Made by a program: the position numbers and the translations under genes. The notes under the pieces were generated by a model, which ran no database searches, was not told the origin of the DNA, and saw nothing but the letters and a program-made list of their open reading frames with translations. This document shows, one piece after another, positions 41,657-49,899 of a stretch of 64,000 nt of DNA. Within the stretch, counting starts at the first letter, position 1. Each line of letters opens with the position of its first letter. This DNA is from VAZQ01 sp963721005 (lineage in GTDB: Bacteria; Pseudomonadota; Alphaproteobacteria; Rhizobiales; Xanthobacteraceae): NCBI GenBank assembly GCA_963721005.1, contig CAVRHR010000003.1:2439924-2503923 (forward strand), given 5' to 3'.

Positions 41657-42025
41657 TCAGGCTGGAGCGCCGCGCGACCGCAAGGCCGTCTCGATCAATG
41701 CGATCATGGCCCGCGCTTCGAACGGTTTTTCCAGGAAGCCGATAGCTCCGGCTTCAATGGCCTGTGCCCGGCTGCGCTCGTCCGAAAACGCGGTGATGAA
41801 GATGACCGATGTGCTGAAGTCCAACGCCTTGAGACGGCTTTGCAGCTCGATGCCGCTCATTCCGGGCATCTGAACGTCGCTGATCAGACATGCCGTCTCA
41901 TTCAGCCGGGGAGAATCCAGAAACTCCTGCGCCGAGGCGAAGACATTCGGAACATACCCGAGGGATCGGACGAAGTCGCGTAGCGACAACCGAATCGACT
42001 CATCGTCGTCGACAATCGAGATCAT
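41657..42025 (-). CDS. Single-domain response regulator (REC only)
   Basis: A 122-residue receiver domain: acidic cluster IVDDDES, phospho-acceptor in CLISDVQMPGMSG, the IFITAF threonine and the K in FLEKPF. There is no output domain; the C-terminus ends at RSRGAPA. It is closest to the receiver part of FixJ proteins. ATG 42025 has only a weak ribosome site. It probably relays or titrates phosphate for a kinase elsewhere. Confidence 0.85.
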   Translation of the reverse strand: MISIVDDDESIRLSLRDFVRSLGYVPNVFASAQEFLDSPRLNETACLISDVQMPGMSGIELQSRLKALDFSTSVIFITAFSDERSRAQAIEAGAIGFLEKPFEARAMIALIETALRSRGAPA

Positions 42026-42135
42026 GGGAATTTTTCGCAAGTCCGGTTTCCTGAGTGCACGAGCGCACAAACTCTTATGGGTCGGGGCTGCGACGGAATA
42101 AATCGACACCCCATCATACCTAGATCTATGGCGGG

Positions 42136-42855
42136 TCAGCAGGCTGGACGCGCGCGGCGGACCCCCAAAGCTTCGGCCATCCTCACCAGCTCCGCCAGGG
42201 ATCTGGCCTGCATCTTGCGCATCATATGACCGCGATGCATCTTCACGGTGATCTCGCTGACGCCCATCTGGGCTGCGACCTGCTTGTTCATCATTCCGGA
42301 TACGACAAAGCCGATAACCTCGCGCTCGCGGGGGGTGAGCGATTCGAATCGGGCCTGCAGATCGGACAGACGCTTCTCGCCGTCGCGTCGCTGCCGGCCG
42401 CGGTCGATCGCGAGGGTCACCGCGTCCAGCATCTCCTGGTGACGGAAAGGCTTCTCCAGGAAGTCCACCGCACCGGCCTTCATGGCCTGGACCGACATGA
42501 GAATGTCGCCGTGACCGGTCATGAAGATGATCGGAACGTAGGTCCCGGCCTTGGCGAGCTCGGCCTGGCACTCGAGACCGCTCACTCCCGGCAGTCTGAT
42601 ATCGAGCACCAGGCAGCTGGCTTTCCCAATGAGCTTGCTCTGCAGCAATTCCGGCACCGAGCTGAACAACAGCACCTGCAGGCCGACCGACCGGAACAGG
42701 CCGCCGAGCGCCTCGCGCACCAACTCATCGTCGTCGACCACACAGATGGTCGCCGCTTCGGCCGCCGCGGCCTCCGGTGCCGGGGGACGCGATCTCTGGT
42801 GCAGATCCAGTATCGAGAGGCCGAGATTTGCCGGCTTCAAGCCGGGATTATGCAT
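42136..42855 (-). CDS. FixJ-family response regulator (REC + LuxR HTH)
   Basis: A 239-residue regulator. The receiver domain starts near residue 38 (ICVVDDDELVREAL), with the phospho-acceptor in CLVLDIRLPG and K in FLEKPF. A Q-linker-like segment and the LuxR helix-turn-helix follow (LTPREREVIGFVVSGMMNKQVAAQMGVSEITVKMHRGHMMRKM). ATG 42855 with GGAGGG upstream is chosen. It lies 110 bases upstream of the REC-only gene on the same strand. The target genes are not visible. Confidence 0.9.
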   Translation of the reverse strand: MHNPGLKPANLGLSILDLHQRSRPPAPEAAAAEAATICVVDDDELVREALGGLFRSVGLQVLLFSSVPELLQSKLIGKASCLVLDIRLPGVSGLECQAELAKAGTYVPIIFMTGHGDILMSVQAMKAGAVDFLEKPFRHQEMLDAVTLAIDRGRQRRDGEKRLSDLQARFESLTPREREVIGFVVSGMMNKQVAAQMGVSEITVKMHRGHMMRKMQARSLAELVRMAEALGVRRARPAC

Positions 42856-43199
42856 GGCGTTCCCTCCAGCCGCTGCGGCCATGTGTGCGGGAAGGAGCCT
42901 GCAGCCACCCCTGACCGCCGAAGCGGCAACCAAACCGGACGGGCACTGACGATACCGCGGCCATTACCATCATTCCCCCCGCTGTGGCCATGGCGGCGCC
43001 GACGACACACCACATCCGAGGGCGATCACACCAGGAGCATGGGGGAGAATCTATTAGACCATGGTATCGGTCGATTGCACACGCGGCCGGCGTGACGCTC
43101 GCTGGCGCCACACGCCGAAAGCACCCGCTGAGCGGGGGCAGCCCAGCCCGTCGGCGGCGGACCAACACAAAGTATCATGGACGTTCGCCCGCGGAATGA
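42856..43199. other. Intergenic region between divergent regulator genes
   Basis: 344 bases with no gene supported. No palindrome or promoter box stands out on reading. Confidence 0.3.
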
Positions 43200-43450
43200 C
43201 GCATTGTGGGGTACGGCGATCGTCGTCATAACGCCGAAATGTCGAACGATCTCAACCAGATCGTCGAGGCAATTCACGGACCGGCATGGACCGCGCTCCT
43301 TGACGGGCGCATCGACCTCCGCGACCGAGGCTGGTGCGGATATACCGGCCGCGCGTCGAGGGAGCCTATGCAGCGGATGGCAGGCCGCGATCCATCCTGA
43401 AGACCGGCCCGGGCTGCTCGAGCGCCGGCGGACGCATTTGAACATGAATC
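43200..43450 (+). pseudogene. PAS-domain fragment of a decayed sensor gene
   Basis: Two short reading frames together recreate part of a PAS domain. In one frame LLDGRIDLRDRGWCGYTGRAS (43300-43370) has the usual GR.xxxNxxWCxYTG pattern; in another GWQAAIHPEDRPGLLERRRTH (43380-43440) has the WxxxIHPDD-like PAS signature. There is no start-to-stop frame for a kinase and no HisKA follows. It looks like the remnant of a PAS sensor kinase once paired with the FixJ-type regulator that begins 14 bases later. Confidence 0.6.
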
Positions 43451-43463
43451 CGGTTCGTCACCC

Positions 43464-44092
43464 ATGTCGCACGCCATACCGATCGTATTCGTTGTCGTCG
43501 ACGACAGTCTCGGTGCGAACCGCTGGAAGCGCTCATCCGCTCGACGGGCCGGCAGGTAGAGACATTCGCATCCGCACAGGAATTCCTGTCCCGCCCTCGA
43601 GCGTTGCCGCCGAGCAGTCTGGTACTCGACGTTACCCCTCCGGACCTCAATGGTCTCGAACTGCGGAAGCGCGTCGCGGTCGAGCGAATCGACCTGCCGA
43701 TCATCTTCATCACGGGTTACGGCGATGTGCCGATGACGGTCCGCGCCATGAAGGTGGGCGCGGTCGAGTTCCTGACGAAGCCGTTCGGCGCCGACGTGCT
43801 CTTGAGCCCCATCCACAACGCCATCGAGCGCAGCAGAGCGGCGCTCGAGAGCGAAGCCGGGTTGCAGGCGCTGCGGAACAGCTACGCGACCCTCAGCCCT
43901 CGGGAACGGGAGGTCATGGTGTTGGTGGTCTCGGGCCTGTTGAACAAGCGGGTCGGCAGCGAGCTTGGCATCAGCGAGGTTACGGTGAAGGCACATCGCG
44001 GCAAGGCAATGCGGAACATGAAGGCCAAATCTCTCGCCGACCTGGTGAATATGAACGCGAGACTGAGCCTCACGCCAGCGCCGAAAGGTTGA
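43464..44092 (+). CDS. FixJ-family response regulator, frameshifted
   Basis: The start IPIVFVVVDDS is the receiver N-terminus. The main body in the next frame is ETFASAQEFLSRPRALPPSSLVLDVTPPDLNG (phospho-Asp in LVLDV), FITGYGDVP, FLTKPF and the LuxR HTH LSPREREVMVLVVSGLLNKRVGSELGISEVTVKAHRG. One missing base at about 43505-43525 joins them into 209 residues, the FixJ length. Unlike all other simple shifts here, this is a net deletion. It follows a PAS relic, so it may be orphaned. Weak ribosome site. Confidence 0.78.
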
Positions 44093-44152
44093 CGAGCCAC
44101 CGGCGGCCGAGCACAGAGACGCCTAGTTCCGAGCGGTCGTTACCGGTTCAGC

Positions 44153-44662
44153 TTAAGCAGCGTCGGCTAGATCTCGAGACGGTTCCGGCCGTTGTTCGAG
44201 GAGATGGATCCGGATCGCCGCCTCGACGCACGTAAGGGTCTTCTCGATTTCGCTCGCCAGCGCTTCCGCCGATTTCGCGCGCAACTCGGCTTTGGATAAC
44301 CGCATTTCATAGTCGGCGAGCTGCAACTCCTCCTGTTTCAGCGCTTCCTCAACCTCTTGAGCTCGGGAATTGGCTTCTTCAAGCGCTGCTTCGGCAGAGT
44401 CCCTCTGCTCCTCAACGGAAAGCACGCGAGCTTTGGCGACCTTCATATCTTCAATAGCTTGAAGGGCGGTTGCCCGCGCCCGGTTTTCCGTCTCGGTCGC
44501 GTGAGCCGCTATGGTCCTGACCAGTTCCGCCGCCTGGCGAACCGCCTCCAGAGCCGCAGTCCCGTAGTCCCGTGGTGCAGTAGGAGGCACGCGGCGTTCG
44601 TTCGGCTCGTACGAAGCCGACCCGGCCACGGGGCCGTCCGCATATCGCTGGAGACGTTTCAT
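44153..44662 (-). CDS. Coiled-coil protein of unknown function
   Basis: A 169-residue protein without signal or membrane segments. From about residue 40 to 150 it is a continuous coiled coil (ELVRTIAAHATETENRARA, DSAEAALEEANSRAQEVEEALKQEELQ, ALASEIEKTL). The N-terminus is Pro/Arg-rich. Similar proteins are frequent in Bradyrhizobium as accessory genes. Function unknown. Confidence 0.65.
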   Translation of the reverse strand: MKRLQRYADGPVAGSASYEPNERRVPPTAPRDYGTAALEAVRQAAELVRTIAAHATETENRARATALQAIEDMKVAKARVLSVEEQRDSAEAALEEANSRAQEVEEALKQEELQLADYEMRLSKAELRAKSAEALASEIEKTLTCVEAAIRIHLLEQRPEPSRDLADAA

Positions 44663-45114
44663 TCCGGTGCTCGGCGGTTGAGACCTTTATATTCCGTTAA
44701 TCGGTATGATAATGCGCTTCATATGGTAAACAAACCCTTAAGTCGTTCGCTCGGCTCCAGTACGTCAGCTAACATCCACCAAGCTACTCTTCGTCACTAT
44801 GAAGCCCGCGATGAAGCCCGCAAGCCGGGCGGCTCCAAAGCCACAGACCTGTTCGCTGGTCGCGGCTTCCCACTTGCTTCCGGCGGCGCGCATCATCGAC
44901 CGGCGGTCGAGCCAGGCAGCAGTGCTCCGGCGTATCGAGTGAGGCCCATAAGTGCGGGCGGCTTGGTCGGGCCGATGGATTTGGCCGGGCAATGTCGATT
45001 GGAGGTGCGCTACCAACAAGCCACCAGTATGAAACTCACGACGAGTATTGACCAGTCGCCAGCATCGAAATCCAGCAGCCGACGGTTGGCGGCACACGCG
45101 CAAGCGTGTTGCCG
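44663..45114. other. Gap without a supported gene
   Basis: 452 bases. A 126-codon open frame on the minus strand (44765-45145) has no family pattern and its composition looks like chance. An AT-rich stretch at 44690-44750 could carry the promoter of the coiled-coil gene. Confidence 0.3.
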
Positions 45115-45345
45115 TCACAGTTTTCGGGAGAGGAAATGTGCCCATTCCTTAATGCGCGTTGTGGTGCGCTCAATGTCCATCTTGTACTTTTCTAGGCACC
45201 TAGTTGAGCAAAATTGCTTCAAACCTAGCCGGTGCCGGATTAGACCGAAGCGCCCAATACACTGATGACAACGACTCGTGCGGCCCTTCGTGCGCGAGGG
45301 CGGAAGCGGCAGCGGATCGGTCTTTTGGCCTTCTACTTTGCTCAT
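45115..45345 (-). CDS. Small treble-clef/zinc-ribbon protein
   Basis: A 76-residue protein. The core CHQCIGRFGLIRHRLGLKQFCSTRCLEKYK has two C-x2/3-C pairs (CHQC and CSTRC) spaced 16-17 residues apart, matching small zinc-binding proteins of rhizobia with a GLIRxRxGxKxFCSxxC pattern. The flanks are basic. Probably one zinc ion; nucleic-acid or protein binding is possible. ATG 45345. Confidence 0.6.
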   Translation of the reverse strand: MSKVEGQKTDPLPLPPSRTKGRTSRCHQCIGRFGLIRHRLGLKQFCSTRCLEKYKMDIERTTTRIKEWAHFLSRKL

Positions 45346-45736
45346 CGCGGATCCATTTGCTGGAACGCATTCAAAGCCAAAGGGTGGCGGACTAAAACTC
45401 CACCATTACGCGTTGTTGCACCGCGTCGGACCGGCCTCCCCACGGGCCCAGGTAGATGGGGTCTTGGGCGTCGCAGGGATTCGCGCTCGAATTGCCGTTC
45501 AGATGCTCGATCCAGGATTGGTATTCTTGTGCCGTGCTGATGGGGATGCAATCGACTAAGGCCGTGGATACCTTCAGTTTTCTTGGTCAACGTTATTCAT
45601 TATGGTTACGAAGAATCGCGTGATCGTAAGGAGACGGCAACGCGAAATGCAGGCGCCGGCAAGGCGCCAATTTCTGCGTAAATGAGGCCGATGGGGGCCT
45701 AGTCCAAAGACGCCGGGGGTCCCAGATTGGGCCGAA
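45346..45736. other. Gap without a supported gene
   Basis: 391 bases. Short frames present have no recognisable features. No tRNA or terminator structure stands out. Confidence 0.3.
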
Positions 45737-46642
45737 CTATGCCCTGTCGGTTCGCGTCGGGGGCTCCGCGAAGCCCAGAGAATTTGGCTCCATGCGGATT
45801 TGCTCCTCTAGGTAGTCGGCAAGCTCCTCGATGGCGGTCCGGTTGCCCCCTTCGCGGACGACGAGCGCGCAATAAAGTTCAGGCAGTTTCGGCAGCGGCG
45901 AGTCCTCCCAGACGACAAGGTTGTTCCTGATCGCACGCCCACGCGGCACCGCCATGACGCCGAAGCCGACCGCAACCGCGGCAAGGAGGCTCGCGTTGCT
46001 CTGCGAGGTGAAGACAAAATTGCAGTCGAACCCGGCCCGATGCAGGGCGGCGACCGCGGCGCGCTGACAGGTACTGTCCCCGCCATAGGAAACGAGCGGC
46101 ACGGCGCCACCGAGATCGGGCTTGAGCGCATCGCTATGCACCCAGACCAGCTCCTGCGTCCAAATATGGCGCGCCTCGATGGCCGGCCTCTCGGTAAAGG
46201 TAGCCAGCACGATGTCGAACACGCCATGCTGGAGGTCGCGGAGCATCTCCTCGACCGGTCCGCTGCCGACATTGTACCCGACATCCGGCCACCGCTCGCG
46301 AAAGCGGCTGAGCGCCGCGGGTATCCGCGATCCGGCGTAGTCGACCGGAATACCGAACCGGATGGTCTGCCGTGGCACATGACCGCTGGTCGAATTCAGA
46401 ATCTCATCGTTGATGGACAGCAAGCGACGCGCATTGTTGACCACGATCTCGCCACGCGGCGTCAAGGTGACGCCGGGCGCGCTCTTGTCGAGGACCTCGT
46501 AGCCCAGCAGGTACTGCAGCCGCTTGATCTGCGCACTCACGGCCGGCTGTGTCACGCCGATCAATTGGGCCGCCTTGGTGAAGCTCCGCAAGTCTACGAC
46601 GGCAACCAGTGTCCGGAGCAGATCGGTCGGAATGTTCAACAT
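45737..46642 (-). CDS. LysR family transcriptional regulator
   Basis: A 301-residue activator/repressor. The N-terminal winged helix (TLVAVVDLRSFTKAAQLIGVTQPAVSAQIKRLQYLLGYEVLDKSAPGVTLT) is followed by a periplasmic-binding-like effector domain (QTIRFGIPVDYAGSRIPAALSRFRERWPDV). ATG 46642 with GAGG six bases upstream is the normal LysR start; the longer frame is not. The regulated gene is not evident, since there is no adjacent divergent metabolic gene. Confidence 0.92.
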   Translation of the reverse strand: MLNIPTDLLRTLVAVVDLRSFTKAAQLIGVTQPAVSAQIKRLQYLLGYEVLDKSAPGVTLTPRGEIVVNNARRLLSINDEILNSTSGHVPRQTIRFGIPVDYAGSRIPAALSRFRERWPDVGYNVGSGPVEEMLRDLQHGVFDIVLATFTERPAIEARHIWTQELVWVHSDALKPDLGGAVPLVSYGGDSTCQRAAVAALHRAGFDCNFVFTSQSNASLLAAVAVGFGVMAVPRGRAIRNNLVVWEDSPLPKLPELYCALVVREGGNRTAIEELADYLEEQIRMEPNSLGFAEPPTRTDRA

Positions 46643-46844
46643 GCTGGGCCTCGGTTTCGCGCCGTCTGATGTGACGTTCCCGAGAGTATAATCTCGATGC
46701 GCGGCTGCGGTATCGGTTGGCTCGGGGATCAATCGGTAAAAGGGCCACTCTCTGGCCGCCCCGCACCTCAGCGAAGCCGGGAGCTCGCCAATGGGCCACC
46801 GCTCAACGCGAATTCAATTCTGAACAATTGGCGACCCCCGCGTA

Positions 46845-47150
46845 TCAAGCTGCTCGCATCTTCCGTTTCTCAAATCCGTAACGGACCAAGTCAGTGGGTC
46901 GGATAAGCAGACCGCCGCCCTCCTCCAGTCGCCGAGCATCGTATTTGGCATTGGCGAGGCGCTCGATCTCAGGCAGAAGCACGCGGCGGGTGTCCTCGTC
47001 CGTATTTTTGACGTGGTGGAAATCGATAAGGTCGCGCAATGCATCTGCCGTGATACTGCATTGGATAATTCTGCCGTCGCCGCAGTCGAATTGAAAGCGC
47101 ACCTCATCGGGCTGAGGAGCGAGACTTTTTGGGATAATCTTGAGCGACAC
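46845..47150 (-). CDS. DUF1488-like small protein
   Basis: A 101-residue protein beginning at GTG 47150 with AGGGA upstream. The pattern VRFQFDCGDGRIIQCSITADALRDL, then a helix LLPEIERLANAKYDARRLEEGG and a final strand LIRPTDLVRYGF, resembles the DUF1488 family of small rhizobial proteins. Basic C-terminus. Function unknown; the family link is from pattern only. Confidence 0.6.
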   Translation of the reverse strand: MSLKIIPKSLAPQPDEVRFQFDCGDGRIIQCSITADALRDLIDFHHVKNTDEDTRRVLLPEIERLANAKYDARRLEEGGGLLIRPTDLVRYGFEKRKMRAA

Positions 47151-47562
47151 GATAAATCCCTGCCGCTGATCGGTGATTCGTCAACGTGGGGAGTTATCAT
47201 ACTCCGAGGGACTGAAGGATGCCAGAAAGCGAGATTGCCCCGCTCGAATTTTCCCCGCTATTAAGACCTCCCACGGGCTGAGATCGGCGCGAGGATACTA
47301 TAGCCTTCGCTTGGGCGGCTTCCGGCGGAACGAGGATTACGAGGCCACTTCTGGGGCGCAGTTCCCAATGCGGAAATTCTCGGAAGTAACGCTACGTGTG
47401 TGACCGGCCGTTTACCGGTCACATTGGGCCTCGTTCGGCAGTGTCGCTTCGCCGCAGACCGGCCATCGCAGTTGGCGTTATGCGAACCCCTGCGGGATGT
47501 TCGATCGGACCACATTTTGTGGCATTCTGACACGAGTCAGCACGAAACGGAGAGGTGGGGAA
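47151..47562. other. Gap without a supported gene
   Basis: 412 bases. Near 47540-47562 lies the leader of the next gene (GGAGAGGTGGGG). Nothing else recognised. Confidence 0.3.
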
Positions 47563-47826
47563 ATGAAAATTCCGGCGAAGAAGCGCTCGCCCACAGAGCC
47601 CACCGCCGTGGAGGTCGCGGGAAACATGTTCGTAGCTTCCGCCGAGCTTGTCCTCTCAACCTTGGAAGAACTCAATGTCCATGTGGCCCGGGCCCGGACA
47701 AAAAAAGAGGTTGAGGATATTTTGACCGTTCAGATTGCGAGGTGGAAAGATGCCGTGGCGCAGTTCCGGGCTGAAAGATCGCACAGGTCACCACGAGGAG
47801 AGGGAGTTGGACGCATAAAAAAATGA
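47563..47826 (+). CDS. Small helical protein, phasin-like pattern
   Basis: An 87-residue protein starting at ATG 47563 after GAGAGGTGGGG. After a basic start it is an amphipathic helix: VEVAGNMFVASAELVLSTLEELNVHVARARTKKEVEDILTVQIARWKDAVAQF. The EL..Q..F pattern recalls short phasin-like proteins, but it is shorter than true phasins (about 110-120). Function uncertain. Confidence 0.5.
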   Translation: MKIPAKKRSPTEPTAVEVAGNMFVASAELVLSTLEELNVHVARARTKKEVEDILTVQIARWKDAVAQFRAERSHRSPRGEGVGRIKK

Positions 47827-47936
47827 GACCTGTGCCGCCCTGGATATCGGCCGCAGAAGACCTGGGCCTCGGCGACCGAGGCCGGTGTCGTACGATGGCC
47901 TGCGGTCGGCTGACGAACCGGACCTTAGCGAGCCGC

Positions 47937-48035
47937 TCAGTAACGCAGTTCGGCTAGGGTCACAACGCTGACGAACACCTGGTCCTCATCGACCGCTGCC
48001 AGCCGTGCGACTACGGTGGGATCGGGGTGCGACTT
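47937..48035 (-). pseudogene. PIN-domain (VapC-like) toxin fragment
   Basis: The frame reads SHPDPTVVARLAAVDEDQVF then VSVVTLAELRY and a stop. PDPxVxxWLxxVDEDxxFxSVVTLAELRxG is the characteristic N-terminal third of FitB/VapC PIN toxins, including the second acidic residue in AEL. The start (MLLDTNV) and the later metal-binding acids are absent or out of frame; a downstream frame gives ERLAKVR, which would continue the gene after a shift. It is a degraded toxin gene at the edge of the accessory region. Confidence 0.55.
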
Positions 48036-48045
48036 CACTCACAGA

Positions 48046-48523
48046 TCGACCTTGCGCGGACGGTCCTTGAGACGCCTCACGTCGCGTTGCGATCCACCAA
48101 GTGGAAAGGCAGTTGCGACTTGTCCGAACGGCGGGCGTCCGCGGAACCCCAGCTTTGGTAATGGCGACTGACCGTTACATCGCCCCCTCGCGCTTTGAAA
48201 AGCAGGGCTGCGCCCCGAAGACGCGCTGGATTAGGCGACCGAATCGCCAGGTCAATCGCACCGGTGCTTCCGGCGCATGATCACGCCGCAAGCTCGCAAT
48301 GGGTTCGCGGGCAGCAGGACCGAGCGATTCGAAACTGACGCCTGGGAAGGAGCCGATAGATTGGGAGGATCCCGGCCGGCGGCAGCACGGCGGCGCGGCG
48401 CTGAAAACATTGAGAAAAATCGGGTTCGTTTTGCCAACATACAATTTATTTGAGTAATTCTTGTATATACAACCAAAGGAAGTGACTTCTTTAACGACTA
48501 CGGAATGTTACCAACCGCCCCGC
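48046..48523. other. Gap with a sharp AT-rich patch, no gene
   Basis: 478 bases. 48430-48500 is distinctly AT-rich (for example TTGTATATACAA at 48462-48473, a perfect palindrome) in a GC-rich setting, just before the first copy of the long direct repeat. No gene recognised. Confidence 0.35.
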
Positions 48524-48999
48524 TTGTCGCCTTCATCATCGCGAGCTTCACCGGCAAGGTGATGAGGCGGCATGGTGGACCGGCCTCAAGATCAATCCCG
48601 TGCCGATTGCGTTCGCGCTTTGGCAAAGCACTCATCTCGGCGGGGCATTTAACAACCCGGTGGGCCGAGCCACGCAGAATGCAGGCGCGACGAGCGAGGG
48701 CCTGTCCCCCATCAAGTCCGCGAGTCGATAAGCATAGGCCGCCCAGGGCGAATTCAGGTCAGCTGCGCTCGGCGGCGAAGGGTGGTCCCGACCGCTTGGT
48801 GGACTGGGGGTCGGGGAAGCGGTCGGGACCGATTTGCCTTTCGGGGGGGAAAGGCAGATTTAGTCCTACTTTAACCGGCTGGGCGCCGCCACCCGAAGTT
48901 GCAATTAAGAATAACGGCTCGGCCGCTCATCCGACCGCCCAATTTCGGTCAGGGCCCGATACGGCGTACGATCCCGGAGAATGCGTCATTCAATTTGTA
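48524..48999 (+). repeat. Long direct repeat, copy 1 (truncated ERF-HNH 3' end plus flank)
   Basis: This segment matches 60331-60776 in the same orientation. The first ~160 bases correspond to codons for the last ~53 residues of the ERF-HNH protein (CRLHHRELHR.GDEAAWWTGLKI...), here out of frame and truncated. The rest matches the noncoding flank, including two hairpins and the tail around ACCCGAAGTTGCAAT. The offset is 11,807 bases at the left end and 11,777 at the right, so the copies differ by small indels. It is a decayed duplicate. Confidence 0.8.
48784..48856. repeat. Two adjacent hairpins in direct repeat copy 1
   Basis: A perfect 14-bp stem GGTCCCGACCGCTT/AAGCGGTCGGGACC (48784-48797 with 48817-48830, 19-base loop) is followed by TGCCTTT/AAAGGCA (48835-48841 with 48850-48856). 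Both stems recur in copy 2. Neither has a T-run, so this is not an obvious intrinsic terminator. Confidence 0.7.
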
Positions 49000-49385
49000 C
49001 GCAAGCTCGCTGGCTTGAACCGAACAGTATTGGATGAGGCGGCCATCTCCGAATTTGTAGTCGATGGTAAGAAGACCGACCGCAAGGACTATAACCAGTC
49101 GGGTGAGGGTCATGGCACCAGGTCCGAAAACGTGTGATTGACACGGTAAACGCGCGCGTCGCTCTGGGGGACTTAGACAGTTCCGGTACCACCCTTACGC
49201 TCCAGCCGTAAATAACCTGTAACGTTTAGGTGTGCATGGGGCTATTAAATCGGACCCGCAGCCCGCTTCGCGTGGCCGATGCGAACTCAGCCATTTGGGC
49301 GTGGCTAAATATTTTTCATGGCCTATGTATCTGCCGGGACTGTCCATTGTTTGTCGGCCGGCAATTCGTCTATGGCGCAGGTACC
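49000..49385. other. Gap without a supported gene
   Basis: 386 bases between the long repeat and the caspase relic. The last ~10 bases (gcgcaggtacc) match those before the intact caspase gene at 49888-49898. Nothing else recognised. Confidence 0.3.
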
Positions 49386-49560
49386 ATGCAACCGAACATG
49401 CCATTCAACTTAGTCCTGCTGGCCTTCCTCGCTGTCGCATTTGCGCCTTCAGCGGAGACGCACCTTTGGCACTGGTGATCGGCAACGCCTCATACGAATC
49501 CGGGGCGCTCCCGACCCCGGCAAACGACGCCGGCCTCATCGCCCAAAGCCTGCCTGGTAG
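49386..49560 (+). pseudogene. Truncated duplicate of the caspase-like gene N-terminus
   Basis: The segment starts MQPNMPFNLVLLAFLAVAFA and stops early, but in the next frame continues ALVIGNASYESGALPTPAND. This parallels MQPKKFAFALVAFFAVAS and LALVIGNSSYKSGPLATPAND of the intact gene at 49900. The similarity starts about 10 bases before the ATG and ends near the AQSL codons. It is a partial, frameshifted tandem copy about 514 bases upstream of the intact gene. Confidence 0.75.
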
Positions 49561-49899
49561 CGAACGGAGAATTCATCGAAGTTTTCGTCGACACTCCGAT
49601 CGCGGAATGCATACGCCGAGATCCTAAAAGGAACTGGGCCGAAAAGATGCCGGGCGATGCGCCGCATGCGCGCCTTAATCACATGAGCCCATTATGCTGA
49701 AGTGCATTTGAAATCCGGCAGATTGCGCTATCGGAGGCCGGTCGCTTCGGCTGTCTTTGTTTCCTTGATGACCGGTTGAAAGTATAGTTGGAAGGGATAT
49801 CGCGACGGAAGGAGGCGCATGATAGGGTCCGCAACCGATCTCAGTTCGACGCATGTTTTTCCAGACGAGATCGCGCAATTCGCCTAAGGCGCAGGTACC
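49561..49899. other. Gap upstream of the caspase-like gene, nothing recognised
   Basis: 339 bases. It contains no recognisable gene. The short motif GCGCAGGTACC before ATG 49900 is repeated before the truncated duplicate. Confidence 0.3.

Noticed and set aside
44765..45145. 126-codon minus-strand frame as a gene
   Set aside because: No family pattern, unusual composition and no clear ribosome site.
48784..48856. Intrinsic terminator
   Set aside because: The hairpins are strong but lack the downstream T-run required for a typical rho-independent terminator.
48505..49137. A 210-codon plus-strand frame
   Set aside because: Its content is the duplicated ERF-HNH 3' end read in a wrong frame, so it does not encode a real protein.
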